A stretch of 64,000 bases of DNA from Amphibacillus jilinensis Y1 (GCF_000306965.1 NZ_JH976434.1:474102-538101); one strand, 5' to 3'. Positions 34,671 through 43,733 are shown, counted from the stretch's first letter. The notes: generated by a model from the letters alone, not told the origin. Translations and numbers: made by a program.

Positions 34671-34718
34671 ATTATAAGTGATGAAAATAAATATGTCAAC
34701 CGGTTGACATATTTATTT
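34671..34718 (-). promoter_or_regulatory. Sigma-A promoter and main LacI operator of the fructan operon
   Basis: Minus strand TTGACA (34699-34694), 17 bases, TATAAT (34676-34671): consensus in both boxes. The -35 lies inside a 34-bp perfect palindrome (34685-34718), core TGTCAACCGGTTGACA, so a bound repressor would block RNA polymerase. Confidence 0.85.
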
Positions 34719-34737
34719 AAAAAAAGCCGACAACCAT

Positions 34738-34890
34738 CAAATAAACCTTTAATCAGCGGGGGGTTTCACTCTTCTCCCACTGATTGATAGTTGCGTCAAT
34801 CAGGACATTACCGTCCGTTATTGCCGACCTCATATAGATGAGCTTTACTCTTTATTTGGCAGTACTTTTTACGAATAGTTATCCGTGATA
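34738..34890 (+). repeat. Full-length family 1 repeat
   Basis: AATAAACCTTTAATCAGCGG at the left, CTTCTCCCACTGATTG closing the first hairpin, TCAGGACATTACCGTCCGTTA, and TTTTTACGAATAGTTATCC with GTGATA at the right. Lies directly downstream of the LacI gene. The interval 34568-34899 otherwise holds only the operators and promoter. Confidence 0.7.
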
Positions 34891-34899
34891 CCGATTTCT

Positions 34900-35862
34900 T
34901 TACGTTGTTTTTCCTTGAATTAACTGAACAGGTAATGTGATATTGTCAACTGTAGGCTCTTCCACTTCGTTAATTTGATTCATTAAAAGATGCACTGCTT
35001 CCTCAGCCATGTCTTTAATAGGCTGTTTTATTGTTGTCAGCTCTGGTAACAACATGCGTGTCATATCTGCACCATCATAACCAATGACTTTCAGGTCTTC
35101 TGGTACATTCATGCCTCTCTTATTTGCTTCTCTAATCACACAAGCAGCAATTAAATCATCACTGGCAAAAACACCATCAATCTTTGGATTTTCATCAAAC
35201 ATTCGTGAAATGTAATCATCTACTGTTTCATAAGTTTTGTAGGGCATCTTTTTCCGTTTCATCGTTTCTTCATACGCATTTCGCCTTAAATTAGCCGGGG
35301 TTTCTAATGAAAGTTGGCCATTAATATGGAGAATATGCTTACAGCCACGATCAATAAGATGTTCCGTTGCCATCACACCACCGCGATAGTTATCACTTGA
35401 TACGATTGGAATGTGGCCAGCTAAATAACGGTCAACACCCACGATCGGCATTGTCGAACGCTGGTAAATATCAATCCCCCTATTATGTGCCCCAGCAATG
35501 ATGCCATCAACTTGATGGCGTTGTAGCATCTCCAGATAAGCACGTTCCTTATCCTCCCGTCCTCCACTATTACATAAAAGAACCTTATATCCCAATGCTT
35601 CACAAAAGTTTTCAAGGTGATAAATAAGTTGACCATAGAAGGGATTATTAGTCGTTGGGAAAATGACCCCCACAATGTATGTCTTTCTAATAAATAAAGA
35701 TCGTGCAATTTCATTCGGGTAATAATTCAATTCTTTCATTGCAACGTGAACTTTCTCCCTTGTTTTATCACCAATGTAACCCCGATTATTTAAAACGCGA
35801 GACACAGTGGTCAGTGATACACCTGCCCGTTTAGCGACATCTGCTAGCTTTGGTTTATCCAT
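34900..35862 (-). CDS. LacI family repressor of the fructan operon
   Basis: 320 residues. N-terminal helix-turn-helix KLADVAKRAGVSLTTVSRVLNN (5-26), hinge NEIARSL, then a periplasmic-binding-fold sensor domain. Located just upstream of the ABC-GH32-GH91 operon on the same strand. The two TGTCAACCGGTTGACA palindromes at that promoter have the central CpG typical of LacI sites and are the obvious targets. Probably induced by a fructo-oligosaccharide or related compound. A weak promoter TTGAGC-17-TAAATA lies within the adjacent repeat (about 35905-35935). Confidence 0.9.
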   Translation of the reverse strand: MDKPKLADVAKRAGVSLTTVSRVLNNRGYIGDKTREKVHVAMKELNYYPNEIARSLFIRKTYIVGVIFPTTNNPFYGQLIYHLENFCEALGYKVLLCNSGGREDKERAYLEMLQRHQVDGIIAGAHNRGIDIYQRSTMPIVGVDRYLAGHIPIVSSDNYRGGVMATEHLIDRGCKHILHINGQLSLETPANLRRNAYEETMKRKKMPYKTYETVDDYISRMFDENPKIDGVFASDDLIAACVIREANKRGMNVPEDLKVIGYDGADMTRMLLPELTTIKQPIKDMAEEAVHLLMNQINEVEEPTVDNITLPVQLIQGKTT

Positions 35863-35910
35863 TGCTCTCCCCTACTTCTCTTAAAATTGACTAAAATATA
35901 TTTAACGTCC

Positions 35911-35959
35911 ATAAAGCGAACGCTCAATTAGTAGCGTTTTATGGATGCTTATCTATGCC
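35911..35959 (+). repeat. Short-form family 1 repeat, diverged
   Basis: AAAGCGAACGCTCAATTAG joined to CGTTTTATGGATGCTTATC. It can fold as CATAAA-ACGCT/AGCGT-TTTATG and may end leader or antisense transcripts. Confidence 0.5.
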
Positions 35960-36147
35960 AAATATATTAAAATTCATTTAAGTATTGTGATTTACTTTAA
36001 TTTATCACGTTCAGGAAAGAAAGTAAAAAAATACTACAGTAGAGACATGTATCAAGTTTTCTCACAGTAATCTTCATACCCGTATTTCTGACACACTATT
36101 TTTGGGCATCTATATTCGATCTACACGTCATCGCTTGCTGACAGATT

Positions 36148-36185
36148 AGACGTAGACAGTTTCTAAAAGGATACTATCTACGTCT
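36148..36185. terminator. Hairpin terminator in a gene-poor stretch
   Basis: Stem AGACGTAGACAGT pairing with ACTATCTACGTCT (one mismatch), followed by TATTTG on the plus strand. It lies just downstream of a small minus-strand open frame (36206-36367). Confidence 0.5.
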
Positions 36186-36205
36186 TATTTGTCATTACAA
36201 ACACT

Positions 36206-36367
36206 TTAATAATTATCCGCTTGCCCTGAAATAGCTAGTGTAAAGCTTAATCGTGCTCCCATTGACGGACATGTGATCTGACGTAAAAGTTCGGCTATTC
36301 TTATCGTTTTTTCGCTTGTCGTTTGGTGTTCGTCGTCTACCGTTCCTTTTAAAATATCCTGGGTCAC
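36206..36367 (-). CDS. Possible 53-residue small protein
   Basis: A short open frame: GTG start with GGAAGGG five bases upstream, stop followed by the hairpin at 36148-36185. The product begins MTQDILKGTVDDEHQTTSEK and is moderately charged, then IRIAELLRQITCPSMGARLS. I do not recognise it. It overlaps another open frame (36213-36419) that has a less protein-like composition. It could equally be the tail of a decayed gene. The rest of the gene-free interval 35863-36801 holds two family 1 repeats and nothing else I can name. Confidence 0.3.
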   Translation of the reverse strand: MTQDILKGTVDDEHQTTSEKTIRIAELLRQITCPSMGARLSFTLAISGQADNY

Positions 36368-36621
36368 TTTTACCCTTCCTGCACCACACCACTACTCCAG
36401 TGTATGCCTTTATTCTCATGCGAACTGAGACGTTTCAGTGATTTTATTAGATCGCCCTAAGCTATGTGTAACTTCTACAGCATTATCTACATGCTATCTT
36501 ATCAAAAATACGTTCGCAATCGTTATGTATACCTTGAACGTCTTTAACTTATCTATATTCTTCTCCTGTACTTTCAAAGGGCTATCCCTATCGATAACGA
36601 ATACCCAAATCCCTATACTTA

Positions 36622-36756
36622 TATAAAATAAACCTTCATTCGCAATTAGGTTTCGTTCTATATCCAATTATCGGAATCTGAATGATCCCTGCCTAAATAG
36701 CTTTGTCCCATCCTCTAGTTTATCGCAGGCGATTTACAGGCGATTATCCATGATAC
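36622..36756 (+). repeat. Degenerate full-length family 1 repeat
   Basis: TAAAATAAACCTTCATTCGC at the left; the middle is barely recognisable; GATTTACAGGCGATTATCC and ATGATA at the right. Lies 45 bases from the end of the symporter gene. Confidence 0.5.
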
Positions 36757-36801
36757 ATCTATTAAGTAGGCCTGTTGTCATCATAAATATATACTTTTTT
36801 A

Positions 36802-37977
36802 TTAAGCTTTAGCTTTTTGCTTTTTGCTGACGAACGAATCTATAATAAGCGCAATCGCTCCATCACCTGTAATATTACATGCTGTTCCAAATCCATCTTG
36901 AGCCATATATAAGGCAATCATGAGCCCGATCTGAGCCTCTGTAAAACCTAGGATCGAAGAAAGTAAGCCTAAAGCGGCCATAACCGCTCCTCCTGGTACA
37001 CCTGGCGCAGCTACCATCGTCACACCTAATAATAGAATAAATGGTAAGAAATCCATAAATTGCGGTGTTTGGTTCCCTATAATTAACACAGCAATGGAAC
37101 ACGCAACCAATGTAATCGTGCTTCCCGCTAAATGAATGGTTGCTGAAAGCGGAATAACAAAATCCGCTGTTTCATCGCTCACTTGGTTACGTTTTGCGCT
37201 TCGATGTGTAACAGGTATTGTCGCTGCACTGCTCATTGTTCCAAGTGCCGTTAAATAGGCAGGAATCATATTTTTAATCGCTATAAAAGGATTGATACCT
37301 GTTCTTATTGCGGCAATGATGTATTGAATCAAAATATAACCCAAGTGCATTAAAATAATTAAAATGAAGACTTGTCCGAACACACCTAATATATGAAAAG
37401 CTTCACCTGACGCCGCCATGTCAGCAAAAATACCAGCAATATGCAACGGCAATAACGGAATAATGATCTTTTTAATTACTAAAACAATAATTTCTCGAAA
37501 CTCATTCATTCCTTGATAAAGCAATGTATAAGCTTTTTCGTGACGAATATAATTGATGCCCAGCCCAAAAATGAATGCCGTTACTAATGCTGTCATAACA
37601 CCCATTATCGCAGGAATCTCTAATTCTATAACCGGACTTAAACCTGCAGCCTCAGCACCTGCTACGGATCCTTCGGTTATAATGAACGGAATAATAAAAA
37701 CGGAGATAAAGAATGCTATAATTCCCGCTGTAATCGTGGAAGCATAAGCTAGACCCGCTGTACCTGCCAGTAAACGCCCCGCTTTTTTACCGAGATCCGC
37801 TATCCCAGGAACAATAAACGACACAATGATAAGTGGCACAATATAACCAAGAAACTCTCCAAAAATATGGGTGAATGTATAAAGGACATTTCCAATCCAC
37901 TCAGGAAATTGAAAACCAATTAACATACCTCCCAAAATCCCTATAACAAGACGTGGCAGTAAACCTATTTTTTTCAC
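36802..37977 (-). CDS. Dicarboxylate/amino acid:cation symporter (SDF family)
   Basis: 391 residues. Glutamate-transporter fold: serine-rich hairpin MSSAATIPVT, then PLSATIHLAGS, the second hairpin AAPGVPGGAVMAA, and QDGFGTACNITGDGAIALI near the end, corresponding to the substrate and sodium sites (NMDGT is replaced by IHLAGS). Imports an acidic amino acid or dicarboxylate with cations. The departure from NMDGT suggests an unusual substrate. Monocistronic. Upstream 37978-38318 is A+T rich and shows only a terminator for the neighbouring gene. Confidence 0.85.
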   Translation of the reverse strand: MKKIGLLPRLVIGILGGMLIGFQFPEWIGNVLYTFTHIFGEFLGYIVPLIIVSFIVPGIADLGKKAGRLLAGTAGLAYASTITAGIIAFFISVFIIPFIITEGSVAGAEAAGLSPVIELEIPAIMGVMTALVTAFIFGLGINYIRHEKAYTLLYQGMNEFREIIVLVIKKIIIPLLPLHIAGIFADMAASGEAFHILGVFGQVFILIILMHLGYILIQYIIAAIRTGINPFIAIKNMIPAYLTALGTMSSAATIPVTHRSAKRNQVSDETADFVIPLSATIHLAGSTITLVACSIAVLIIGNQTPQFMDFLPFILLLGVTMVAAPGVPGGAVMAALGLLSSILGFTEAQIGLMIALYMAQDGFGTACNITGDGAIALIIDSFVSKKQKAKA

Positions 37978-38281
37978 AATATCTCTCCTTAACTCTTTTT
38001 GATCAATTTTTTAAAACAAGTTCATCTTATCACAGATTATTCACACTCGATAGAATTTTTTGAAATTTTAATGAAGTTACACAGAAGGATAGATGGATAC
38101 ATGACTGCAAAAGATTGATTATATCTTATGATTTAACATTAAATTAATAAATATTCATACAAACTAATATCAAACCATCTACTTATTCCTTTAGTGCAAT
38201 TGATTCGCTGGCAATTTCAAAAAACCCTTAGCCGCGATGACATCCAGGTAATAAATGTAAAGACTCGATCAACGTACACAA

Positions 38282-38309
38282 AAAGGCTACTCCGCTCGGA
38301 ATAACCTTT
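38282..38309 (-). terminator. Terminator of the DUF1028 gene
   Basis: Minus strand AAGGTTATTCCG-AG-CGGAGTAGCCTT, 12 pairs including two wobbles, followed by TTTG. Ten bases after the stop codon. Confidence 0.75.
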
Positions 38310-38318
38310 ATTAGTCAA

Positions 38319-39161
38319 CTATTTTTCTTGTACAAGCTGTTCTAAAAATTCAACAACTTTACGATCAACATATCCCGGTTGTTGCACGCGCTCATCAAAA
38401 TTCTCAATGTATTGAAATTTCTGAAGCGCTGTGACAAGATCCGTTGAATCGCGAGTGTAATATCCTAATTTTTCAAGCTGTTCAATTAATTTCTGCTCAA
38501 GTTCACCTTCAATCTTCAATATATCATCGGGATCTGTCGGTTTAAAATACAAATAATGCAGATCCAACAAACGTTGCAATTCCGGAATTGGATCAATATG
38601 ATCGTCTACCCGTAAATCGATGTATCGATCAGTATCTCCATAGCCTGCTCCTTCTTTTACAATCAATAAGGCAGCAGATTGTTTGCCTCGACGATCACCA
38701 CCAGCCAAGTCTCCAGAACGAAGTGATTGCATCAATCGTGTCGCTAAATCACCTTTTGCTTTTAAAAAGGTACCATGCATCGCTTCAACAGTATACTCGT
38801 CAACAAGAATATTACCTTGAATGGCAAAGTTAGCACCTGCGACACCCCCGGCCCAATCATAACAGTTAGCGCCGGTATAGGTCATGCTATGTCCTACGCT
38901 ATCTACCATACCTACTTGGCGCCAATTACTATCTTTATCCTGATCGATAAGCGTTTGTAGCACTTCTTCAACGGTCTTCCCTTTTTCCAATAAAGCCAGT
39001 CCATCAATTCCATATTTCGGATTGCCTAATGCTTGTGATGCGACGGCTCCAACTCCTGCTTTAGCATATGGTACGACGCTTCCAACACCAAGAAATTTCG
39101 AAGCTACAGCAACCCCAAACTCCTTTGCGTCTGGATCATAACCAACAATAGAAAAAGTCAT
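38319..39161 (-). CDS. DUF1028 family protein with C-terminal peptidoglycan-binding-like domain
   Basis: 280 residues. Residues 1-205 are DUF1028, an Ntn-hydrolase-like fold with unknown substrate: MTFSIVGYD, FGVAVASKFLGVGSVVPYAKAGVGAVASQA, NPKYG and GGDRRGKQSAA. Residues 210-280 (DPDDILKIEGELEQ...LGYYTRDSTDLVTALQKF) resemble the peptidoglycan-binding-like domain often fused to it. The ATG at 39161 is chosen: AAAGG has proper spacing to it, and the family begins MTFSI. Lies 260 bases downstream of the MurNAc operon on the same strand but behind a strong terminator. Confidence 0.8.
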   Translation of the reverse strand: MTFSIVGYDPDAKEFGVAVASKFLGVGSVVPYAKAGVGAVASQALGNPKYGIDGLALLEKGKTVEEVLQTLIDQDKDSNWRQVGMVDSVGHSMTYTGANCYDWAGGVAGANFAIQGNILVDEYTVEAMHGTFLKAKGDLATRLMQSLRSGDLAGGDRRGKQSAALLIVKEGAGYGDTDRYIDLRVDDHIDPIPELQRLLDLHYLYFKPTDPDDILKIEGELEQKLIEQLEKLGYYTRDSTDLVTALQKFQYIENFDERVQQPGYVDRKVVEFLEQLVQEK

Positions 39162-39307
39162 AGCAATCATCCTTTATTTGAGTATCGTATGATATATTAA
39201 TCCAAGATAACACTAAATTTTCTAGAAGCATGTTTAATGAAATCGATATATTTTTAATACCCGTCTTTTAATATGCTTATCTAACCCTTACCACTTCTTT
39301 ATCGAAA

Positions 39308-39343
39308 ATAAACACATTCACAGAAGTAAGTGAATGTGTTTAT
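39308..39343 (-). terminator. Terminator of the MurNAc operon
   Basis: Perfect 14-bp stem ATAAACACATTCAC and complement with an 8-nt loop, then TTTTCG on the minus strand, 80 bases after the mupG stop. The remaining 39344-39423 is unremarkable. Confidence 0.8.
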
Positions 39344-39423
39344 CCCTTCTAGTTATACAAACAGTGTTATGACTATCTTTAACTTTCACGGATGTATGCT
39401 CTAAAACCATGACCCAGCAACCA

Positions 39424-40467
39424 TTAAAGTGAAACAAACTTAATGCGATCACCATTTTTTATACAGTTTAGTAACGGTTGATAAGCTTTATCTATTTCTC
39501 CAATTACATTAACGCGCTGATCTTGACGGTGATCCTCACGCATGATTTGTATTTCTCCAGAATAACGCTGATACTTTTCATTGTCCATTGTTATACAACC
39601 GCGTTTACGTTCAATGCAATTATTTGGTCGTTTCTTATCCCCTAAACTGGCATAACCTCTCGACTCTTGCAGGCGCATTAATCCTTTCGGAGAGTCTACA
39701 CGGATCGTATATACTTGTTGGTATAGATCATGATTTTCCTCTAAAAAAGTAACAGGTATCTGGATGACATCATGCTCAAGAAACGTTTGGATTAATGTTA
39801 ATTGTTGTTCTGACACCATGATATCCCCGACAAAAACAGATGTGACTCGATAATTTTTTATGAAATCAACAAACGCAACATACGGTGGCAAGCAACGGTG
39901 ATGTTCAAGCGTAGGCAAGCCTTCACCAATTGGGCCCCGTAATTGTTGATCACCAGGGATAAAGGCAATAACGTCTATATCCTGCTTGATGAGCGTTTGA
40001 TTAATAGTTTGAAACAAATTACGATCTAAGCCTGTTTCCGGTCTAGGGTAAAAATTGTGCATCGCAGACAAAGGCAATCGATTCTCTAATGCAGGCAGTG
40101 TTTGACCGTTAAGTGTTGATGCATTAAAAACAAGTGGGAAAAGCTTAGCGATTTCCTCAATTTCACTTTGATTAAAGCCATAATCTAATCGTAGTGCTGA
40201 AATGTGCATAGCTTGAGCAAAGCTAACCATATCCGAATAATTAAATAGCTCCAACGTTTTCGGTGAAACGTCAGCAATGATTTGAAATTGTCTGTCAGCA
40301 AGCCACTGACACATTTGCTGTGCTTTTACTTGATACGTTTGATCCACTTCTTCCATGATGTGAAAGGAAGTGAAGATAGCACTTCCACTTCCTGTTAATG
40401 GTTCAAGCATTGCTTTTTGTTGGTCAAAACTAGAGATATAAACCGAAAATCCTAGTGGTTTATGCAT
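39424..40467 (-). CDS. mupG: 6-phospho-N-acetylmuramidase (DUF871, GH170)
   Basis: 347 residues. MupG cleaves MurNAc-6-phosphate-GlcNAc in the cytoplasm. N-terminal barrel: LGFSVYISSFDQQK, FTSFHIMEE, ADVSPKTLELF, RLDYGF, NFYPRPETGL; C-terminal beta domain from about 245, with SRGYASLGD-like RGYAS and a final GDRIKFVSL. It follows murP with an 8-base overlap, so coupled. The murR-murQ-murP-mupG order points to recycling of the cell-wall disaccharide MurNAc-GlcNAc. Confidence 0.9.
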   Translation of the reverse strand: MHKPLGFSVYISSFDQQKAMLEPLTGSGSAIFTSFHIMEEVDQTYQVKAQQMCQWLADRQFQIIADVSPKTLELFNYSDMVSFAQAMHISALRLDYGFNQSEIEEIAKLFPLVFNASTLNGQTLPALENRLPLSAMHNFYPRPETGLDRNLFQTINQTLIKQDIDVIAFIPGDQQLRGPIGEGLPTLEHHRCLPPYVAFVDFIKNYRVTSVFVGDIMVSEQQLTLIQTFLEHDVIQIPVTFLEENHDLYQQVYTIRVDSPKGLMRLQESRGYASLGDKKRPNNCIERKRGCITMDNEKYQRYSGEIQIMREDHRQDQRVNVIGEIDKAYQPLLNCIKNGDRIKFVSL

Positions 40468-41884
40468 TAGCTACATCCTTACTTTTAATAAATAGACGTG
40501 TGATGACAAAACCGCCAATATATGAAATGAAAATACCGATAACAAAATGAATCATTTTATCCGCATGCATAAGTGGCACAGCAACTAATCCAGATGGTCC
40601 CCATGCATTGGCCATAACGTTGGTCATCATTACATATGCCCCACCAAATCCAGCTCCTAATCCGGCAGTGATAAAAGGCTTACCAAGTGGTAACGTGACA
40701 CCGTAAATAAGTGGCTCACCAATACCGAGGATTCCAGCTGGTAGAGCACCAGCAATAACTTGTCGTAATCGATCGTTCCCCGTCTTTTTACAAATTAAAT
40801 AGATCGCAACAGCTGCACCAACTTGACCGCCACCTGCCATAGCAAGGACTGGGAATAGTGAGACACCGCCTAAAGCTTCAAGTTGAATCGCATAGATAGG
40901 AATTAAACCATGATGTAAACCCAATAGTACCATTGGTAAAAAGATAGCGGCTAGTATATAACCAGAGATTACATTTACAATCGTATACTCAGAGCCAATA
41001 ATGACACTTAATCCGTTAACTAACCAGTCTGATAGTATACCTGAAACAGGCATAACCACGAAAACAAAAAGTAATGTTGTTATTAATAAGGTCAACACAG
41101 GGGTAACAATAAGGTCTAATACATCTGGTACACGTTTACGAATAGCTTTTTCAAGCTTAGCTAGAATAAACACACCAAAGATCACCCCGATAATTCCACC
41201 TTTACCAGTTTTTAAAATAGAATTTAGTGGCTCTTCCGGGTTAAATAAGCCAAATAATTGCGAAATATCATTGATAGGAGCAGCAATCGACATCGCACCG
41301 ACCATTCCACCAAGCGCCTCAGTTGCACCAAATCGTTTCGCTGCATTAATACCTGTAAAGATTGCAAAATAACCAAGAAATCCTGTACCAATAAGTGAGA
41401 ATAACAGGCGAATCGTTTCCCAAACTTGCCCATCTACTATTTCTTCACCTTGAAGCGTCCCAATTAAACTGCTAAAACCATTAAATATACCAGCAGCAAT
41501 AATAGCTGGAATCATTGGAATAAAAATACCTGAAATGGTTTCAAGGGCCGATTTCAATTTACTCTGCTTTTGGTTCTGTTTTATTGCTTGTTTGTTTTCT
41601 TGCCAGTCGTTTGTTCCAGAGGCATCTTGGGAAACATTATACTGTTCAATTAAAAGATCAGCTAGTTTTTTAGCTTTACCTGGTCCTACTACTATTTGAA
41701 GGGTTTCAGCTTTGACAACACCCATAATCTCGGCTTTTTCTTTAAGCTCGTCATGTTTAACTTTATTATCATCTTTTAAACGTATTCTCAAGCGTGTCAT
41801 ACAATTTGTTGCTGAGTGTATGTTGCTCTCTCCACCTACTAATTCAACAATTTCACGAATCAATTGTTCATTATTTTTAGCCAT
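40460..41884 (-). CDS. murP: PTS MurNAc-type transporter, fused IIB-IIC
   Basis: 474 residues. IIB domain (1-85) with phosphorylated Cys in SATNCMTRLRIRL; linker; IIC domain (110-474) with GLHHGLIPIYAIQ and GIGEPLIYGVTLPLGKPF. No IIA domain. Phosphorylates N-acetylmuramic acid or MurNAc-GlcNAc during uptake, inferred from murQ and mupG on both sides. The ATG at 41884 has GAGGTG seven bases upstream. Confidence 0.9.
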   Translation of the reverse strand: MAKNNEQLIREIVELVGGESNIHSATNCMTRLRIRLKDDNKVKHDELKEKAEIMGVVKAETLQIVVGPGKAKKLADLLIEQYNVSQDASGTNDWQENKQAIKQNQKQSKLKSALETISGIFIPMIPAIIAAGIFNGFSSLIGTLQGEEIVDGQVWETIRLLFSLIGTGFLGYFAIFTGINAAKRFGATEALGGMVGAMSIAAPINDISQLFGLFNPEEPLNSILKTGKGGIIGVIFGVFILAKLEKAIRKRVPDVLDLIVTPVLTLLITTLLFVFVVMPVSGILSDWLVNGLSVIIGSEYTIVNVISGYILAAIFLPMVLLGLHHGLIPIYAIQLEALGGVSLFPVLAMAGGGQVGAAVAIYLICKKTGNDRLRQVIAGALPAGILGIGEPLIYGVTLPLGKPFITAGLGAGFGGAYVMMTNVMANAWGPSGLVAVPLMHADKMIHFVIGIFISYIGGFVITRLFIKSKDVANA

Positions 41885-41904
41885 GTAAAGCACCTCTTCC
41901 TCAT

Positions 41905-42798
41905 TTATTGTAAAGTTTTCCGAATATGTCCCTTCGCTTGTGATAAGCTTGCTTTGGCTGCTTCCAAATCACAATTTAGCAAAATCATAGTAATCGCAAG
42001 CTTTACACTGCCTTCACTTTCTAATAGTTTGGCTTTGGCTAACGCTCGATCAACATCTGTTGCATTGATAATAATATTTTCTGCTCGTGTTTCAAGTTTT
42101 TTATTGGTGGGTTGCACATCTACCATTAGATTTTTATAAACCTTCCCAATCCCAACCATAGAAATCGTTGATAACATATTTAATACCATTTTTTGCACTG
42201 TTCCTGCTTTTAGCCTTGTTGAGCCCGATAAGACTTCTGGCCCTGGGGCAACTTCAATGGCGATCTTTGCAATCGCTCCAATTTCAGAATCTTGGCTACA
42301 AGCAACCGCAACGGTGCTTGCACCGATTTGGTTAGCATAAGCTAAAGCACCAACTACATAGGGTGTGCGACCACTCGCCGCAAGTCCGACCACCACATCG
42401 TGACTGGATAGACTAATTGCCTTTAAATCCGCTTCTCCCATTTCCTTATTATCTTCTGCACCTTCAACTGCTTCTGTGAACGCTTGCTCACCTCCCGCAA
42501 TTAAACCTACGACCATTTCCTTTGGCGTACCAAATGTGGGCGGGCATTCGGCAGCATCAAGCACACCTAAACGGCCACTTGTTCCCGCACCTAGATAGAT
42601 CAACCGCCCTCCATTTTCAAAAGCGGTAACAATCCTATTAACCGCTTGCTCAATTTGTGGTAGAACAGGTTTTATCGCAACGGCAACATTCATATCCTCT
42701 TGATTCATTACCGTTAGCGCTTCTAAATAGGACATTTGATCAAGATTCATCGTGTTTGGATTCTGTTGCTCGGTCGATATGTTATTTAAGTCAATCAT
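41905..42798 (-). CDS. murQ: N-acetylmuramic acid 6-phosphate etherase
   Basis: 297 residues. Splits MurNAc 6-phosphate to GlcNAc 6-phosphate and D-lactate. SIS domain with LIYLGAGTSGRLGVLDAAECPPTFG (catalytic Glu in AAECPPT), AEDNKEMGEADL, GLAASGRTPYVVGAL and SGSTRLKAGTAQK-like (here TRLKAGTVQKMVLNMLST). C-terminal helical part complete. It overlaps murR by eight bases. Confidence 0.95.
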   Translation of the reverse strand: MIDLNNISTEQQNPNTMNLDQMSYLEALTVMNQEDMNVAVAIKPVLPQIEQAVNRIVTAFENGGRLIYLGAGTSGRLGVLDAAECPPTFGTPKEMVVGLIAGGEQAFTEAVEGAEDNKEMGEADLKAISLSSHDVVVGLAASGRTPYVVGALAYANQIGASTVAVACSQDSEIGAIAKIAIEVAPGPEVLSGSTRLKAGTVQKMVLNMLSTISMVGIGKVYKNLMVDVQPTNKKLETRAENIIINATDVDRALAKAKLLESEGSVKLAITMILLNCDLEAAKASLSQAKGHIRKTLQ

Positions 42799-43645
42799 CC
42801 TGATCTGACTCCTTCCGTATTTGCGTTTTTTCTAATATTTCTATAGACTTCTCATATTGCATATTGACATAACATGTATACAAAATATCCACTAAGTTAA
42901 GCTGTGAAATACGAGAAGACATTGCCCCACTTCGAAAAGCATATTCATTGGCAGCAACAAATAAATTGTGATCCGCGATATCCATGATCGGTGCTTGCCC
43001 ATACTTTGTGATCGAAATAAGCTCAGCCTTATTGCGTTTTACAGTCTTAGCACATTCAATCATTTCTTGCGTTTGTCCAGAATATGAAATAACAATACCA
43101 AGATCATTTGGTGTCATATTCCGTGCCATTAATAATTGTGTATGCCAATCTTCACTCACATAAGCCATTTTATTAATTCGGGTAAATTTTAATTGAGCAT
43201 CTTTTGCTACAATTAATGATGCACCAATACCAAAAAGGACGAGTTTCTCACAATCATAGATCATCTCAACACAGTGCTTGATCACATCAAAATCAAGTAA
43301 ATTCGTTGTCTCTTCTAAGGACAAAATATTTTTATTCGTTACTTTGTTGACAATTTCATCAATATAATCCGCTTTGGTTACATCTGCGATTTCTTTCGCT
43401 TTGTAATGTTTGCGAACAGCTTGTTCATAAATCAGTGCCTTAGAAAATTCTTTATAACCAGAAAAACCATTATTTTTACATAAACGAATAATAGACGATG
43501 GTGAAGAATAAGTTTCTTCAGCTAGCTTGTAAATCGTCATTTTCGAAGCGTCATCCGGATGACTTAAAATATAATCGATAATGGCTTGTTCTGTTGTACT
43601 TGCGTGATCATAATATTCCCTTAATCGGATTGTTGCGATTTTCAT
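42791..43645 (-). CDS. murR: RpiR family regulator of MurNAc operon
   Basis: 284 residues. N-terminal helix-turn-helix of the RpiR type (about 1-75, KLAEETYSSPSSIIRLCKNNGFSGYKEF), then a SIS domain (about 125-250, LFGIGASLIVAKDAQLKFTRI, SYSGQTQEMIE) that would bind MurNAc 6-phosphate. First gene of the operon, just after a sigma-A promoter. Confidence 0.92.
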   Translation of the reverse strand: MKIATIRLREYYDHASTTEQAIIDYILSHPDDASKMTIYKLAEETYSSPSSIIRLCKNNGFSGYKEFSKALIYEQAVRKHYKAKEIADVTKADYIDEIVNKVTNKNILSLEETTNLLDFDVIKHCVEMIYDCEKLVLFGIGASLIVAKDAQLKFTRINKMAYVSEDWHTQLLMARNMTPNDLGIVISYSGQTQEMIECAKTVKRNKAELISITKYGQAPIMDIADHNLFVAANEYAFRSGAMSSRISQLNLVDILYTCYVNMQYEKSIEILEKTQIRKESDQDD

Positions 43646-43672
43646 ATGATCGCTCCTTCTTGATATAGTTTG

Positions 43673-43700
43673 ATCTTACCATCATAAAACTAAGTGTCAA
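43673..43700 (-). promoter_or_regulatory. Promoter of the MurNAc operon
   Basis: Minus strand TTGACA (43700-43695), 16 bases, TAAGAT (43678-43673), about 25 bases before the murR start codon region. Confidence 0.7.
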
Positions 43701-43733
43701 TAAAATAGCGGTTACATGAAACATTGTACCAAA

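Noticed and set aside
36213-36419. 68-codon minus-strand open frame
   Set aside because: Arg/Lys/Asn-rich random-looking product, no ribosome site; a different frame in the same place (36206-36367) has a better start.
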